This document shows, piece by piece, positions 32,309-54,672 of a stretch of DNA of 64,000 nt. The stretch comes from Pteria penguin. Taxonomy: Eukaryota > Mollusca > Bivalvia > Pterioida > Pteriidae. The stretch covers positions 16,358,001-16,422,000 of the forward strand of contig CM068582.1 of assembly GCA_035048485.1 (NCBI GenBank), read 5' to 3'. The first letter of the stretch is position 1; each line of letters opens with the position of its first letter. The notes beneath the pieces are model-generated. The model did no database searches, was not told the origin of the DNA, and saw only the letters and a program-made list of their open reading frames with translations. Made by a program: the position numbers and the translations under genes.

Positions 32309-33795
32309 CCGTACCTATTACGAATGAATTTCTATCAACTTTGCTAACATAGGTTCAGCTATTCTTTAAAATGTCTTAAAGATGCTTCTTGCCACATATA
32401 GAAATATTGGATATTTGTTTGTCCGGCTTTCCTTCATACTGACAAAAGCGGGGAAAATTACATACATACATTATGACAATATACCTATCGCATTAGTCGT
32501 GATATATAAAACCCTTATCAGCAATACTGATAGCTAAGGTATAATTCCAATAATTAAATAATTCTCATTGTAAGTTGCACTGCAAAAGGCTTGCAAATCA
32601 TTCAAGTAAAGTATCTTTTATTCAATATTTATGTTGGAAGATTTTCTCTACAAGGCATTCATTCAGGCAATTCTGATACCTTGTCATGAGGAATTGTAAA
32701 CATGAAACAAGGCTTCAAAACTACAGCTCCGAAATTCGCAATGTAATTATTGAAATTTAATTATGCGAGTTTAATATAAAAGTAAAACAGTAACGAGTAC
32801 ATATATAGATCTTAGCCTCGATGTCGTTATTACTAACCCTTTTGTCATATATCTTGTTTGTTTGCCTGTTGATGATTTGATCACTTCTTTAATAGCAGTA
32901 CTGCAATGTCCTTCATGTAAGGTTCAATTTGTTAATGTTCAGTGTAACGTACTCAATGTCAGTCCCAAGTTCCGAATCGTTAATACTGACGATTAAATCA
33001 CTTATCATAAAGGGAAACATAGTCTGTATTTGGAGAAACAGAGGGGCTTGTACAGACTTGATGGAAACATAGTCTGCATTTGGAAAGAAAACAAAGAGGA
33101 ACTACAGATATGTATACTTGACTTCTTGATTGCAAATGAAAATGTGAATTCTGATAAACAGAACCTGATTCACCTGCATAACCAACCAAAGAAAATTAAG
33201 CTTACTCATTGAACGATGTTATGTAGTTTGGGAAACAAATGCCGACGATCACCGATATATGCTGCATGAAACTCCTTCGGTAATGCTCTGAAAGTTGGCA
33301 GATTAACACATAACCTAAGTGCGAGCTGAATATGGTAGTCTGTAGTTTATATATTTTCACACATATGTTTTTTATTTAAAATATACAGAAAAATATCTAT
33401 GCAAAAGTACAGAAGATGACGCGGAAGTTCGAAAGGGCGGGGACCACGTGATCATGACAATGCTGATCGGTTTGTGTGAACTACAATAGTGACGTGACCT
33501 GTATCAGGTCGAGATGGTATCGAAATGAGAAAGTACTATCGCAATCTGGATCATGTACTTAAAGCAAAATCCTCAAGTTTCATCTTCCCCAATCTCCCAT
33601 TGTCATATATGAATGAGCTTTGATAATAAGGTACGAGATTTTGGACTGTGGGAAATTTATTTGTTTCAGTGAATACATATAATTATATTGATTTATTTTC
33701 ATGGGGTTATCATTAACTTCACTAATTTTTTGAAATGCAAGTCAAAAATTACCATTTTATCCATTTTCCCTTTAACAACAAAAGTTGAGGTCAGT

Positions 33796-34013
33796 GATAG
33801 ATCCAGGATTTCCTAAAAGGATAAAAGGGGGAGGGGTCATGAGATAGTCAAGTATTAGTCGAAATACTCCACCACTTTGGGTGCCTTATTAGGAGTTTTA
33901 CTCACATCATTTGAGTGTTTTCAACCTTATCATCTATATATGCCTTGTGTGATTTGTGGCGAAAAAAGGGGGCGCACGTCGGTCTCCTGTCCCCTCTAAA
34001 TCCGCCACTAAAG
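33796..34013. mobile_element. MITE-like element, GGATCCAGGA ends
   Basis: Left CAGTGATAGATCCAGGATTT, right CTCTAAATCCGCCACTAA reversed as TTAGTGGCGGATTTAGAG. Poly-G-rich interior. Confidence 0.6.
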
Positions 34014-34595
34014 GTGGACCTTTTGTAATGATTTGTTATTTTGTTCGGTTGATATATACGTCATCAGAGTCGTTGACTGCATGTTCCGCTCGAGTCCATC
34101 TGATATCCGGTTTTCCAGGATACCGCTAACCTAATTTATGTTCAGATTTTGACTCGTATATTAAAGACAACTTGCTATATGGGTCTGTTTGTTATTGTAT
34201 GTAACATCCCCAACTTTTAAAAGAAAGACTATGAGTTTGTGTGTTCTCCCGTAACCCACACACCTGCTCACTTTCGCAGAAAAGTGGGAGAGGGAAAATA
34301 TCATTATCTTTTATAAAATCTAAAGAAATTGCCATAACGTGTCCCTTATCTATTTGCTTCAGTTTTCAGTTGAACTTATTGCACTTCTTTTGATCTTTTG
34401 TTTTAATGGATTTTAATAGACAATTGCAATTTGAACCCCTCCACCTTTCAGGCTCATCTTCCTCATTGCATACAGATTTTGCTTTTTCGTCCATGGCACG
34501 ACTGTTAGTCCATGGTTTCAGTTTAGAATTGATGCCAAACAGTATGGGTTTAGGCAGCTGGGGAACACCTGTTTCAGCTCTACCTAGCAACCTGT

Positions 34596-34665
34596 TGGAG
34601 GCACAACCGACTCATCGTGGTACAAGCGGGATTCGAACCATCGACTATCCGATCATGAGAACTAT
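34596..34665 (-). repeat. tRNA-like B-box fragment
   Basis: The reverse complement contains GATGGTTCGAATCCCGCTTG, a good B-box. No clear A box. Adjoins the 42-bp array. Confidence 0.35.
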
Positions 34666-34671
34666 TTACTC

Positions 34672-35300
34672 TGGTCCAGACCAGGTCTACTTTGGGTCAC
34701 ATTACCTTTACTTTGGTCAATACCGAACCAACTGTGGATCACATCGGGCTTACCCTGGTCCACACCAGGTCTACTTTGGGTCGCATTACCCTTACTTTGG
34801 TCAATACCGAACCTACTGTGGATCACATCAGGCGTACCCTGGTCCACACCAGGTCTACTTTGGGTCACATCGGCCTTTCTTTGGTCAACACCGAGACTAC
34901 TGAGGATCACATCGGGCTTACCCTGGTCCACACTAAGTCTGCTTTGGATCGCATTACCTTTACTTTGGTCAACACCGAGACTACTGTCGATCACATCAGA
35001 CGTACCCTGGCCCACACCAGGTCTTCTTTGGGTCGCATTACCTTTACTTTGGTCAACACCGAGACTACTGTGGATCACATCGGGCTTACCCTGGGTTTAC
35101 TGTGAGTCACATCGGGCTTACCTTGGTCTACACCGGGTCTATTCTGGATCACATCAGGCTTACCCTGGTACACGCCGAGCCCACTCTGGGTAACATCAGG
35201 CTTACCCTGGTACACGCCGAGCCCACTCTGGGTAACATCGGGCTTACCCTGGTACATGATGGACCTACTTTGGGTTCTCCACGTCGGGTCTACTTTGGGT
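34672..35300. repeat. 42-bp tandem array (84-bp dimers), about 15 copies
   Basis: Alternating units CTGGTCCACACCAGGTCTAC then TTTGGGTCACAT, and TTTGGTCAATACCGAACCTA then CTGTGGATCACATC. The period is divisible by 3, so open frames run through it on both strands (for example GSHRAYPGPHQVYF). No conserved domain. Confidence 0.92.
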
Positions 35301-35974
35301 CACATCGGCCTTATTGCTGCTTTGAACACACATCGGCCTTATTGCTGCTTTGACCACCCATTGGCCTTATTGCTGCTTTGACCAATTATTTTTAAATATC
35401 TGCCTATAATATATACATACATGGTTTATATAGTTTCACCAAGTTGTTGAAAATGGATATATTCTTCAATTTTCAATATTTCCCAAAATATTCGAGACTT
35501 AATTATATTTGTATTTATGACAAAGTTTTGTGCTATTAATGGATTTTTATCAAAATGTGAAAGAATTAAGGGGAAGCTTACACTATCTCCGGTTGTGATA
35601 TTCAAAAAGTTCACCAGACTACATGCTTAATCAATGTTTTTAAATCTTTTTAAATTAAAGTTTACATGGTATTACTAACATAAAATATCTCTAGAAACTT
35701 CCGGTTTAAATCCTATAGGCAAAATAAGCCATCGTTCGGATTATTTTTTGCCACTTAATTTTTTCCGTCTATAGCAAAATCAAATCCAGTATCAGAATCT
35801 TTCAGTTAAACATTTTATTGCATGTCTTGAATATACTGTATATCAAATTCAAAAACCATCTCAGTTGTAAACTTCTCTAAAAGAAAAGGAATGTTCGATC
35901 CAGACGACCTTAAAAGAAATAAATGTATTAACAAGATCAAACAAGCTGTGTTTGTGAAACACTTATACCACCGG

Positions 35975-36195
35975 CGGCACCAAAGTCCAAAAAGTAATTT
36001 TTAGTGTGAAGGTCATTGTTAAGGTCAAAAGGTCATCGACCTTGGTGTCATTTGAAAGGGCTTCATTAGTTGAGTACGCATGTCAAATATGAAGTCTCTA
36101 TCCTTCACGGTTCAAAAATTATAGCCAAAGTTAAAATTGATAACAGACAGAAGAAAAACAATATGTCCCCGATCTATCGATTCGGGAGCATAATT
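35975..36195 (+). repeat. AGGTCA-rich dispersed repeat
   Basis: GAAGGTCATTGTTAAGGTCA and AAAGGTCATCGACCTTGGTG, then TATGAAGTCTCTATCCTTCA and GATCTATCGATTCGGGAGCA; the same order as in 58470-58845. Confidence 0.8.
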
Positions 36196-36568
36196 TAGCC
36201 TTGGTTTACTGAATAATTTCACATATTGGTATTGTTAATGCTTTATATCAGTGACAAAGTTCTCAAAAGTACGACAGAGAGCCTCGCTGCCAACATACAT
36301 TGATCTATGACGACCCAAGTTCTCAAACTTCTTTGTGTCCTCTAACTTTGATAGACGCATCTTTTAGCGGTTACTGTCCACTCCTTTCTATGACGGGACC
36401 ACATATTGGACAAATCATTCATATCTATTTTACATGAAATAATATTGCCCAGTATGAAAATGATTCAGTGAATGGTTCATAGAAACTGATTTCATGGTGG
36501 GTGTAGTGACTCAACACGAGATGCTTGCTCTTCCTCATAACTACAGATTTCATGTCCATTTCCAATAA

Positions 36569-36832
36569 GCTGATGTTGTCTAGTAAATGAGATACTCAAC
36601 TCGTGACCTAGAGGTGCCGGGTTCAATTCCTGCCGTGGACACACTGATGTTCTCTCTTTTGAATGAAACATTAAAAACTGAGGAATTGAGGCCAGACAGG
36701 TATGGCACGTAAAAATCCCTAACTGCTTCGGGTAGGTCCCTTGCTAAAGGTATACATTTCTATACATCAGGCAGATATCGTTACCATATATGTGAAATAA
36801 ACATGGAGTGACATAAACAATAATCAATCAAT
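36569..36832 (+). mobile_element. tRNA-derived SINE, long form
   Basis: GATACTCAACTCGTGACC, B box CCGGGTTCAATTCCTGCC, body CTAACTGCTTCGGGTAGGTC, tail ACATGGAGTGACATAAACAA with AATCAATCAATTC. Confidence 0.8.
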
Positions 36833-36969
36833 TCTTACTGAATGCTGAATTTGTTCAAAGCAAGTAAGTAAAATATTGATGAAGCAATTAACACTATCAT
36901 GAGTGGTCATGATTGAAAACAAACATTGCAAAGGACCTAATAAAACACAGACATGGCTTTAAAATAATT

Positions 36970-39900
36970 TTTTTATTTAAATAATTTATACAGAATCTGA
37001 CATGTTGCAACTAAAGTGCTCTAAATTTCAGTACAAGTACACAGTTTATGCAAATTAAATTTCTTTTTCTTTCATAGGAATTTAAGAATCACATCATTAC
37101 AAGATTTGTAGTAAAGAGTCTGGTCTGATTTAATTCCACAAGTTCAAAGTACAGATGAGACAAAAACAGGTATGATCACGTGAGAACTACAAAATACCTT
37201 AGCAATCTACCCATACAATTTTTTTGTTTCACAATGCATCTTAGATTTACAATGAAGTATATGGAATTGAACTTGAATGTATCTTACATTTACAATGAAA
37301 TATATGGAATTGAACTTGAAATTTCAACTTGAATGTATCTTAGATTGAACTTGAAATATATGGAATTCAACATGAAAGTATTTTAGGCTTGTATTAAAAT
37401 ATATATGGAATTCAAATTGAATGTAAGTGTTTATGGGTAACACTAGAAAGAGGAACAAAGAGAAGTATATAAGAACAAATCATTATGAGAGACAATGACT
37501 TTGGTAGATATTACGACAATATCACATATACAGTCAAAGTATAATGTACAACGTACAGAAAAGCATTCGTAAGGCAAATACGGCTCCTCTGATAATTCTG
37601 CTGTGAACACATATCATAAAGCAACTAAATTAATTTGCAAAACATTTTTGAATAAATAAACACAAAGAATGATATTCATATTGGAATGATGTGTATGAAA
37701 TGCAGAAAAATTTCTTTGAGGTAACATTACTGCCATACCAATGCTGGCACCAAAAGCAATACTTTAAAAAAAAAACCACATTACAGAAAAATTGTACCAA
37801 GTTACCATGAATTGATAATGAAAAGACTCCCAATGTCTTTCGATGAGACATCTCTTTCGTCAATTACAAATAATGGACATTACTTACAGTAGATCATTAA
37901 GATTCTAATAGTGAAAATTACTTCTTACAAGTTTAATTATCAAATCCTATAAGAAAATTCAACAGAGAATAAAATTCATTTAAAATAAAGACAACTCCCC
38001 AGCAATTAAATGAGCACACATTCTGCAAACAGACTCAAGCATGTGGTATTGCGTTGCATAGTGTAAACGATAATAAATACGTCTCTACAATGACTCTCCC
38101 TCTCATCCTATGGTCAACCAGGGTTATTGCACCAGCTCAGTGACTAAAAAAATCACTTAAAATTCACAAACCATTCATCTGTAAATATCTTAATAATGTA
38201 AAAATAATTATGATGACATCATTGACGATTTAAAGTATCCATCCTTACTCTTTTCCTCCGTCCTTTCTCACAAAATATAAGGAAAACTGAGATCACATTG
38301 AAGGGCAAGTGACATCTTTCTTATGTTAAAAAAATCAAATTCACATGATTTGGAATCATATTGTACTACCCTCTGATGGGCAAGATATTTTTATCTATCT
38401 GTCACAAATTGTTTCTACATAATTTTTCAATCAGAAGTTGTTGAGGAATTTACACCTATAAGGGTTTTAAATATACCAATGTATATAGTATTCAGATTTA
38501 AATATTTGATAAATTAATAATGAATCAAAGAGAAAGACACTAATAAGTCAATTATCAGATGCCCTTGATCTTTAGCGAGAGTAAAAAGTTATAAGGCACT
38601 TTGTTAGAAGAAAATTTCTAAGAAAATATAAAGTAAATTATTTTACTACTTTCAATCCCAATTAATGAAATTGAGTTTGTTATTCTTACATACTTCATGC
38701 ATTACAAAAAACCAATATGACATCTATTGTCTTTACTTAATTCAGTAAAACGGATAAAACAAGCTACATTTTCCATTGCATAAAAGATGTAAAATATATC
38801 AATTACTAGTATATACATTTTAAAATATACAATGTACAATATACAGTATAACATCTCATGAAAATATTTCAAAATGAATTATAAACAAATTTTATTGTAT
38901 TACCTTCTTCTTATTGTAATTCTAAAATTCCTGAAGAATGTTTTACAGAAAAAGGTTGGATAAAATATTTTTCAATTTCCACACACAAAAAATATTAAAG
39001 ATTATTTTCTTTAAAGCACCATGTTTTTACATTTACAATGAATTTTATAGGAATGCTTTCAATAAATAACACTTATAACGCTAGGAAAAATTCCTCGCAA
39101 TAATAAATTTTTGTGAATATTTTCTTAAAATTCTACACTGACAATACACAGACTGCAAACATAGTTATTTTTTTTTTGGTTTTTCAATTTCAAACTTTAG
39201 AATGATTTAAAGAAAGAAAATATGAACTCATTTTCGATCTACCATTTCAAGCAATTTTTAAATCATATTGTATCCGATTCATTTATACCCATTTATCTTA
39301 GTTATATAATATTGAACTATGAGGCCAAATAAAAAAAGATTTGTTTATTTACTGACCTAATAAATATAATTGCCCCAACCCTGAACTTTTTAATTTTAAT
39401 TTCCTTTCAGGTAAATGCAAGGTCTGTTTCCTTTTTGAAAATATTTTACCTTCATCATAGTCATCTTAACAGTAAAAGAAAGGGCGATTGTTTAAAACAC
39501 TTCACTGACTATGATTGTAAACAAAGATGAGCGTTGAGTCAAGACAGAGCCAAGAGGCGAATTTTTTATTTTTTTTTTTGGTTTTTTATAAACGCTGTCA
39601 TCAAATGTAAAAATTTACTCAAAAGTTTAGGTATGAGAATTATGAAATATTTTTATAAACTGTAACTGTAGATAAACAACTTATTTATTTGGGCTAAAAA
39701 GAAAATAACAGTAAATACTTTGTGTAGGAGATTTCCTCAATTTGGTAATATTTAATGAGATCTTGGTCCCACACCATTATATGCTGGAATGACGGTGATC
39801 AAACTTTGATCCTGACACTTGTGTAACAAAAAATTCAGAAGCTTGTGTACATACCAGTATACCCATCATAGTGCAACCAAATTTTACCCAAACAATCCAT

Positions 39901-40629
39901 AAAATGTTTGCAATATGCATGTGGAAGTATAGTCAATAATTAGCATTAATTGTGACTATTCCTGATACATGCATTGCAATCGAGGTTTGATACATTTCAT
40001 TAGCAGTAATTTTGTAAGAGAGACCTCCTGTTGTCAGATATATTTGTAGACAATGAGGAGGAGGAGTTTTTGCCTCAAGTCCATACAAGTTTTATTTAAT
40101 TTATTTATTTATTCAGTTTTTTTTTTCACTGAGAAAGTTATTAACATTTACACTTTTTTGGCAACATTTTTTACATTGCTTAATTTCTCAAAACTTGCAT
40201 AAATATATGAAAAATACAGAAAGTATCCCTAGATTTGAGAAATTGTCTGCATCATCTGATTGCTTTATGATCACACACTCCGTGATATACCTCAAAGGCC
40301 ATACCTCACAGACAACATGTTACAAGGGGCATAACTCCTACAAAATTTCAAACTAATGAAACTCCTCTATTAGTGCACTAAGAATAATACAAGCATGAGT
40401 ACATACACAATCCTGCTAAAATAAATAAACAAATGCTAGTAAAACAGTTTACCCTGAAAGATTTCTTATAAATGCATATGACTTTCAGCGATAAAAAAAA
40501 TAAAGTAACATGATTACTGTCGGCCTGTGTTATCTTATCATTATATTATATACACACAAATATTATTGTATTGGTAAATCATCTATACCTATATCTGGAA
40601 TATACCTGGTATCCTAAGCATACCTATAA
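36970..40629 (-). other. SLC66A2: Probable long 3' UTR of SLC66A2
   Basis: About 3.7 kb downstream of the stop codon with no SINE, MITE or tandem repeat, in contrast to its surroundings. An AATAAA polyadenylation signal lies on the minus strand at 36977-36972, just before repeats resume. An earlier polyadenylation site (for example AATAAA near 40100) is possible. Inference; needs transcript data. Confidence 0.45.
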
Positions 40630-51180
<10,551 letters not shown>

Positions 51181-51705
51181 GAAAAAAGAAAAAATAAAAT
51201 AGATTAATTTCTTTAGCAAAACATACATGTAATTGTCCATCATTGATAGATAATATAGATATATTATAGAATGAATCATAATTAAAACTACATAATTATA
51301 AAGCAGTGCTATGAACAGTTAGGAAAATTAATATCAAAATATCTTTTAATATGATGGTAACAGCAATATCTATATTAAAATACTTTATAATTCAACACTC
51401 AATCAGGATTATTTCATTCATATAGCAATAACCAGTCTTAAAAGCTGGAAAAAACCAGAGTAACTGGAGAAAATCAGTGATTTTAAACAAATACACCATC
51501 AGACCTTCTCACTCACCCCGATTGGGAAATAAACCAAGACCTTCTCACATATCCTGATTGGGAATCAAACCAGACTTAGAAATGTTCAAGACTAAAATCA
51601 GATCCAGAGTAACCTTTTATGTACTTGTCTACAAAGCTCCTCAAGGTGTTTATCGCTTGAATGATTAATCACTTATGGTCCTGGACTGTTTCACCCTTAA
51701 ATCTG

Positions 51706-53109
51706 TTGACCAGAGTTGGTGAAACTTTTCAAAAATTTGCCAAACACTGTGTCCTATGGATTGCCATAAACTACAAGACATTTCAAAAATTTACAGGACA
51801 GGAAGAGAAATTTGATAAAAATAAATAACCAATAAACATATTTATACCAAAATTATTTTCAACTGTATTCATTTTCAGTTTCATCAATAACATTTTCATT
51901 ATTTCATCTCATTTATGGTTTCACTTTGTTCATTCTTAGATTCACAGTCCGTTTCGGCCTCCTCAGAGACCCATTGTGACTACATGTATGTTTTTTTGTC
52001 TACCTTTACATTTATTTACATGTTACACAGCACTGGGTTGCATCAGCTGGAAACAGAAGTAAAACTACAGGGGACAGTAATGTTAGAACCAGAACTGAAA
52101 TATTCAGAGTTATTGGTTATTATAATAATGCGGTATACAGCAGGGCTCGAAATTAACGTATGTCCGTAAGTCTGTGACTAATAAATTATGCCACGGACTA
52201 AAAGATTTCTCATTGTACAAGTCCGACAGACTAACAAAACCTCAGTGATCCCCACTCAAATCCTCTCACCCGCCCTGCAAACGGTTGAAAACTTATTTTT
52301 CTGGAAATCCTGTAACTTATTTTTAGTAACAATACGGAGTATCGCAACTACTAAAATCCCTCACGGTTTGCATTTAGTAACTTACCAAATCTATTATTTG
52401 CGATGTGGGCTCTTTTATGTGGGCAACTTACATCACAATTATATGACGTCATAACAATTACAAAATGCGCGTGTATGTTGACGTTATTTTAGTTGCGATA
52501 TTCCGTATTCGCCGAAAAGTACATGGAAAGTAACAAGAGTCAGTCGCTGGTGCACTTCGTTGAAACAGATTATAGAGCAGCTTCAATACGTTTTTGAATG
52601 ACATTGTTTTGCATGGTGATCGTGGGGCCACAGAGAAATGTCGCGCTATATTTAGCTATCCTTCCTTTATGGACGAGAAGGAGCTAGAGGCATATGTGCC
52701 CCACAGAGTCTTGAAATGTTAAATCTGACAAATGAAATGTGTTTACCCTGAAATTAAATCAATTTAAAATGAATAAATAATCTATTTTTGTGCGGACTAA
52801 TAGATTTTTGTGCGGACTAATGGATTTTGTAACCGATTAGTCTGCCAGGCTAGTGCTTTAAAAAGTTAGTTTCGAGCCCTGTACAGCTGATAAACATAAT
52901 CGTCTTTTGAAAAAGTTTTGTTTTGTTAACATGGTTCACATAAAAGAAATACAACGTATGCATGCAGAGCACATATCAGGATATATTTGGAATTACGGCA
53001 CTGGAAATTCACCAGATAATATGTCTGGCAGGGTTCTTTTATTTGCTGGCCATTGGCAAAATTTACCCAAATTACCGGCAAGCCGGCAAATTTCGCCAAC
53101 TCTGGTTGA
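51706..53109. mobile_element. Inverted-repeat element with ACCAGAGTTGGYGAAA ends (outer, nested)
   Basis: Left TTGACCAGAGTTGGTGAAAC, right reversed GTCAACCAGAGTTGGCGAAA. Both are followed inward by TTTGCC-containing sequence. About 1.4 kb including the inner element at 52142. Confidence 0.5.
52142..52881. mobile_element. Non-autonomous DNA element with CAGGGCTCGAAA inverted ends
   Basis: Left CAGGGCTCGAAATTAACG, right GTTAGTTTCGAGCCCTG. Flanked by a TACAG direct repeat on both sides. Near the ends it has CGGACTAA repeats (GTGCGGACTAATAGATTT and GTGCGGACTAATGGATTT). 740 bp, no transposase recognised. Confidence 0.75.
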
Positions 53110-54564
53110 CCAGAATAGGTTCCCTAATACTCATCTGCCCTGGGTTGTTTTCACCTAGGATATTTCATCTTAATACATAAACTCTATATTCAATCACCTA
53201 AATCATACATTCACGTAATTTTATAATGTATTTGGTATATATCAAGAAAAAAAAAATAGAACATGATATGTTACAAAGATTAGATATAATTATATTTATG
53301 ATAGGCTAAAATATAACAGATGGAAATTAAAAAAGATCATATATCATAAGCTAATATTGAAAATATATTTATAATGCACTTGTAATTCAAAACTGTAGGT
53401 TGTTTCTTCACAATTCCATATAAAACTGACTCCGTCTACAATTAACATTCATCATGTGTTATACAAGAACATTAATCATAATTATGGTAGCCATACATCT
53501 TCTTGGCTAATGATGTAATATCATACAAATTAAGACAATCTGTCCCACCCTCTGTGTTTTTCATGCGAAATTACATGTACCTTATATAAGAATCAAAACT
53601 TCTTAGATGGCTAGAGTAAGGCAACCCATTAGAGCAGAACCTATTTCAAAATAACTCTTGCAAAGGTCAAATTGTAAATAACATGTAGTTTTTTGATACC
53701 ACAGGTATTAGTGAATGATAGTTATATTCTCGCAGTTGGCATGGCATCACTGTCTCTATTGGTCTACACAAATACCCAAGGAGACTGGGCATAACACTTG
53801 GGGTAAAACTTGTTTATCATTAGCAATAATACAACTTTAAGTTCTTCTGTACCAATAATCAAAGCTTTGCTTATAAACTATGATGGGAAATGTGTAAAAC
53901 ATGTATTCAAAATAACTGTTTGAATGATAAAACACATTAATATTTTGTATTTTTATTATTCTTTTTTATCAAAATTCTTCCCAGAATACACATTGCCCTC
54001 TATGATAAAGCGTGATGTTTTACCCCAAATATTCTAAATGCTGGTTATCAAATACCTGGAATGCTCGTTATACCCAGATGTCCGACTTCGAGAGTAAGAC
54101 TGATACTTATATTTTCATTATTCTAAGTGTTACTCCCAAGTTCATAAATTTGTGCCACAAATTTCAATAAATTTACTTCAAGTAACATGTTTGTATATAG
54201 CTAAAATAATACAGTTTAGTATATCTTAAAGTTATTTGTAGTAGAATTTGATTTTAGCCTAGGCTTTAGTTTTGGAACACTGGAAGTGGAAAGTCACAAG
54301 ATCAAGATGCTACTTCTAGTAAATGTGGTTCAGAAAAACAGAGAAAATTCTAACATAAGCATTTTCATCTGCATTAAATTTTGACTAGTCTAACTACATA
54401 TAATGTTAAGTATCATTAACTGATAAAAGAAGAAAACAACTAATATTCATACTTTAAACACGAGGAAACAGAAAATGTTCACTCCTGCTCAGGTTGCCGT
54501 GTCAATAATTGAAGAGTTTCTCTTACGGAAGATAACTCTTGCTACACGCCTATATATCCTTTTC

Positions 54565-54672
54565 TCAATCTTATTAAAACGCGACTTGTACTCCGTTCCT
54601 CTACGATACTCTTCGTGTACACGGAGAGTATCGTAGAGGAACGGAGTACAAGTTGCGTTTTAATCAGATTGA
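54565..54672. repeat. 108-bp near-perfect palindrome
   Basis: Arms of about 48 bp: TCAATCTTATTAAAACGCGA then CTTGTACTCCGTTCCTCTAC and GATACTCT, mirrored with about two mismatches. The centre CGTGTACACG is itself palindromic, so there is almost no loop. Confidence 0.93.

Larger units (their letters stand above)
13580..36960. other. Repeat-dominated intergenic region
   Basis: The interval between the ETS promoter and the presumed 3' end of SLC66A2, about 23 kb. No supportable host gene was found. Recognisable content is itemised separately. Stretches without anything I recognise: 14760-15140, 15460-16100, 16410-17510, 22150-22430, 22800-23260, 23720-24840, 25040-25540, 30520-31180, 31220-32110, 32320-33780, 34020-34400 and 35380-35930. 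Confidence 0.7.
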
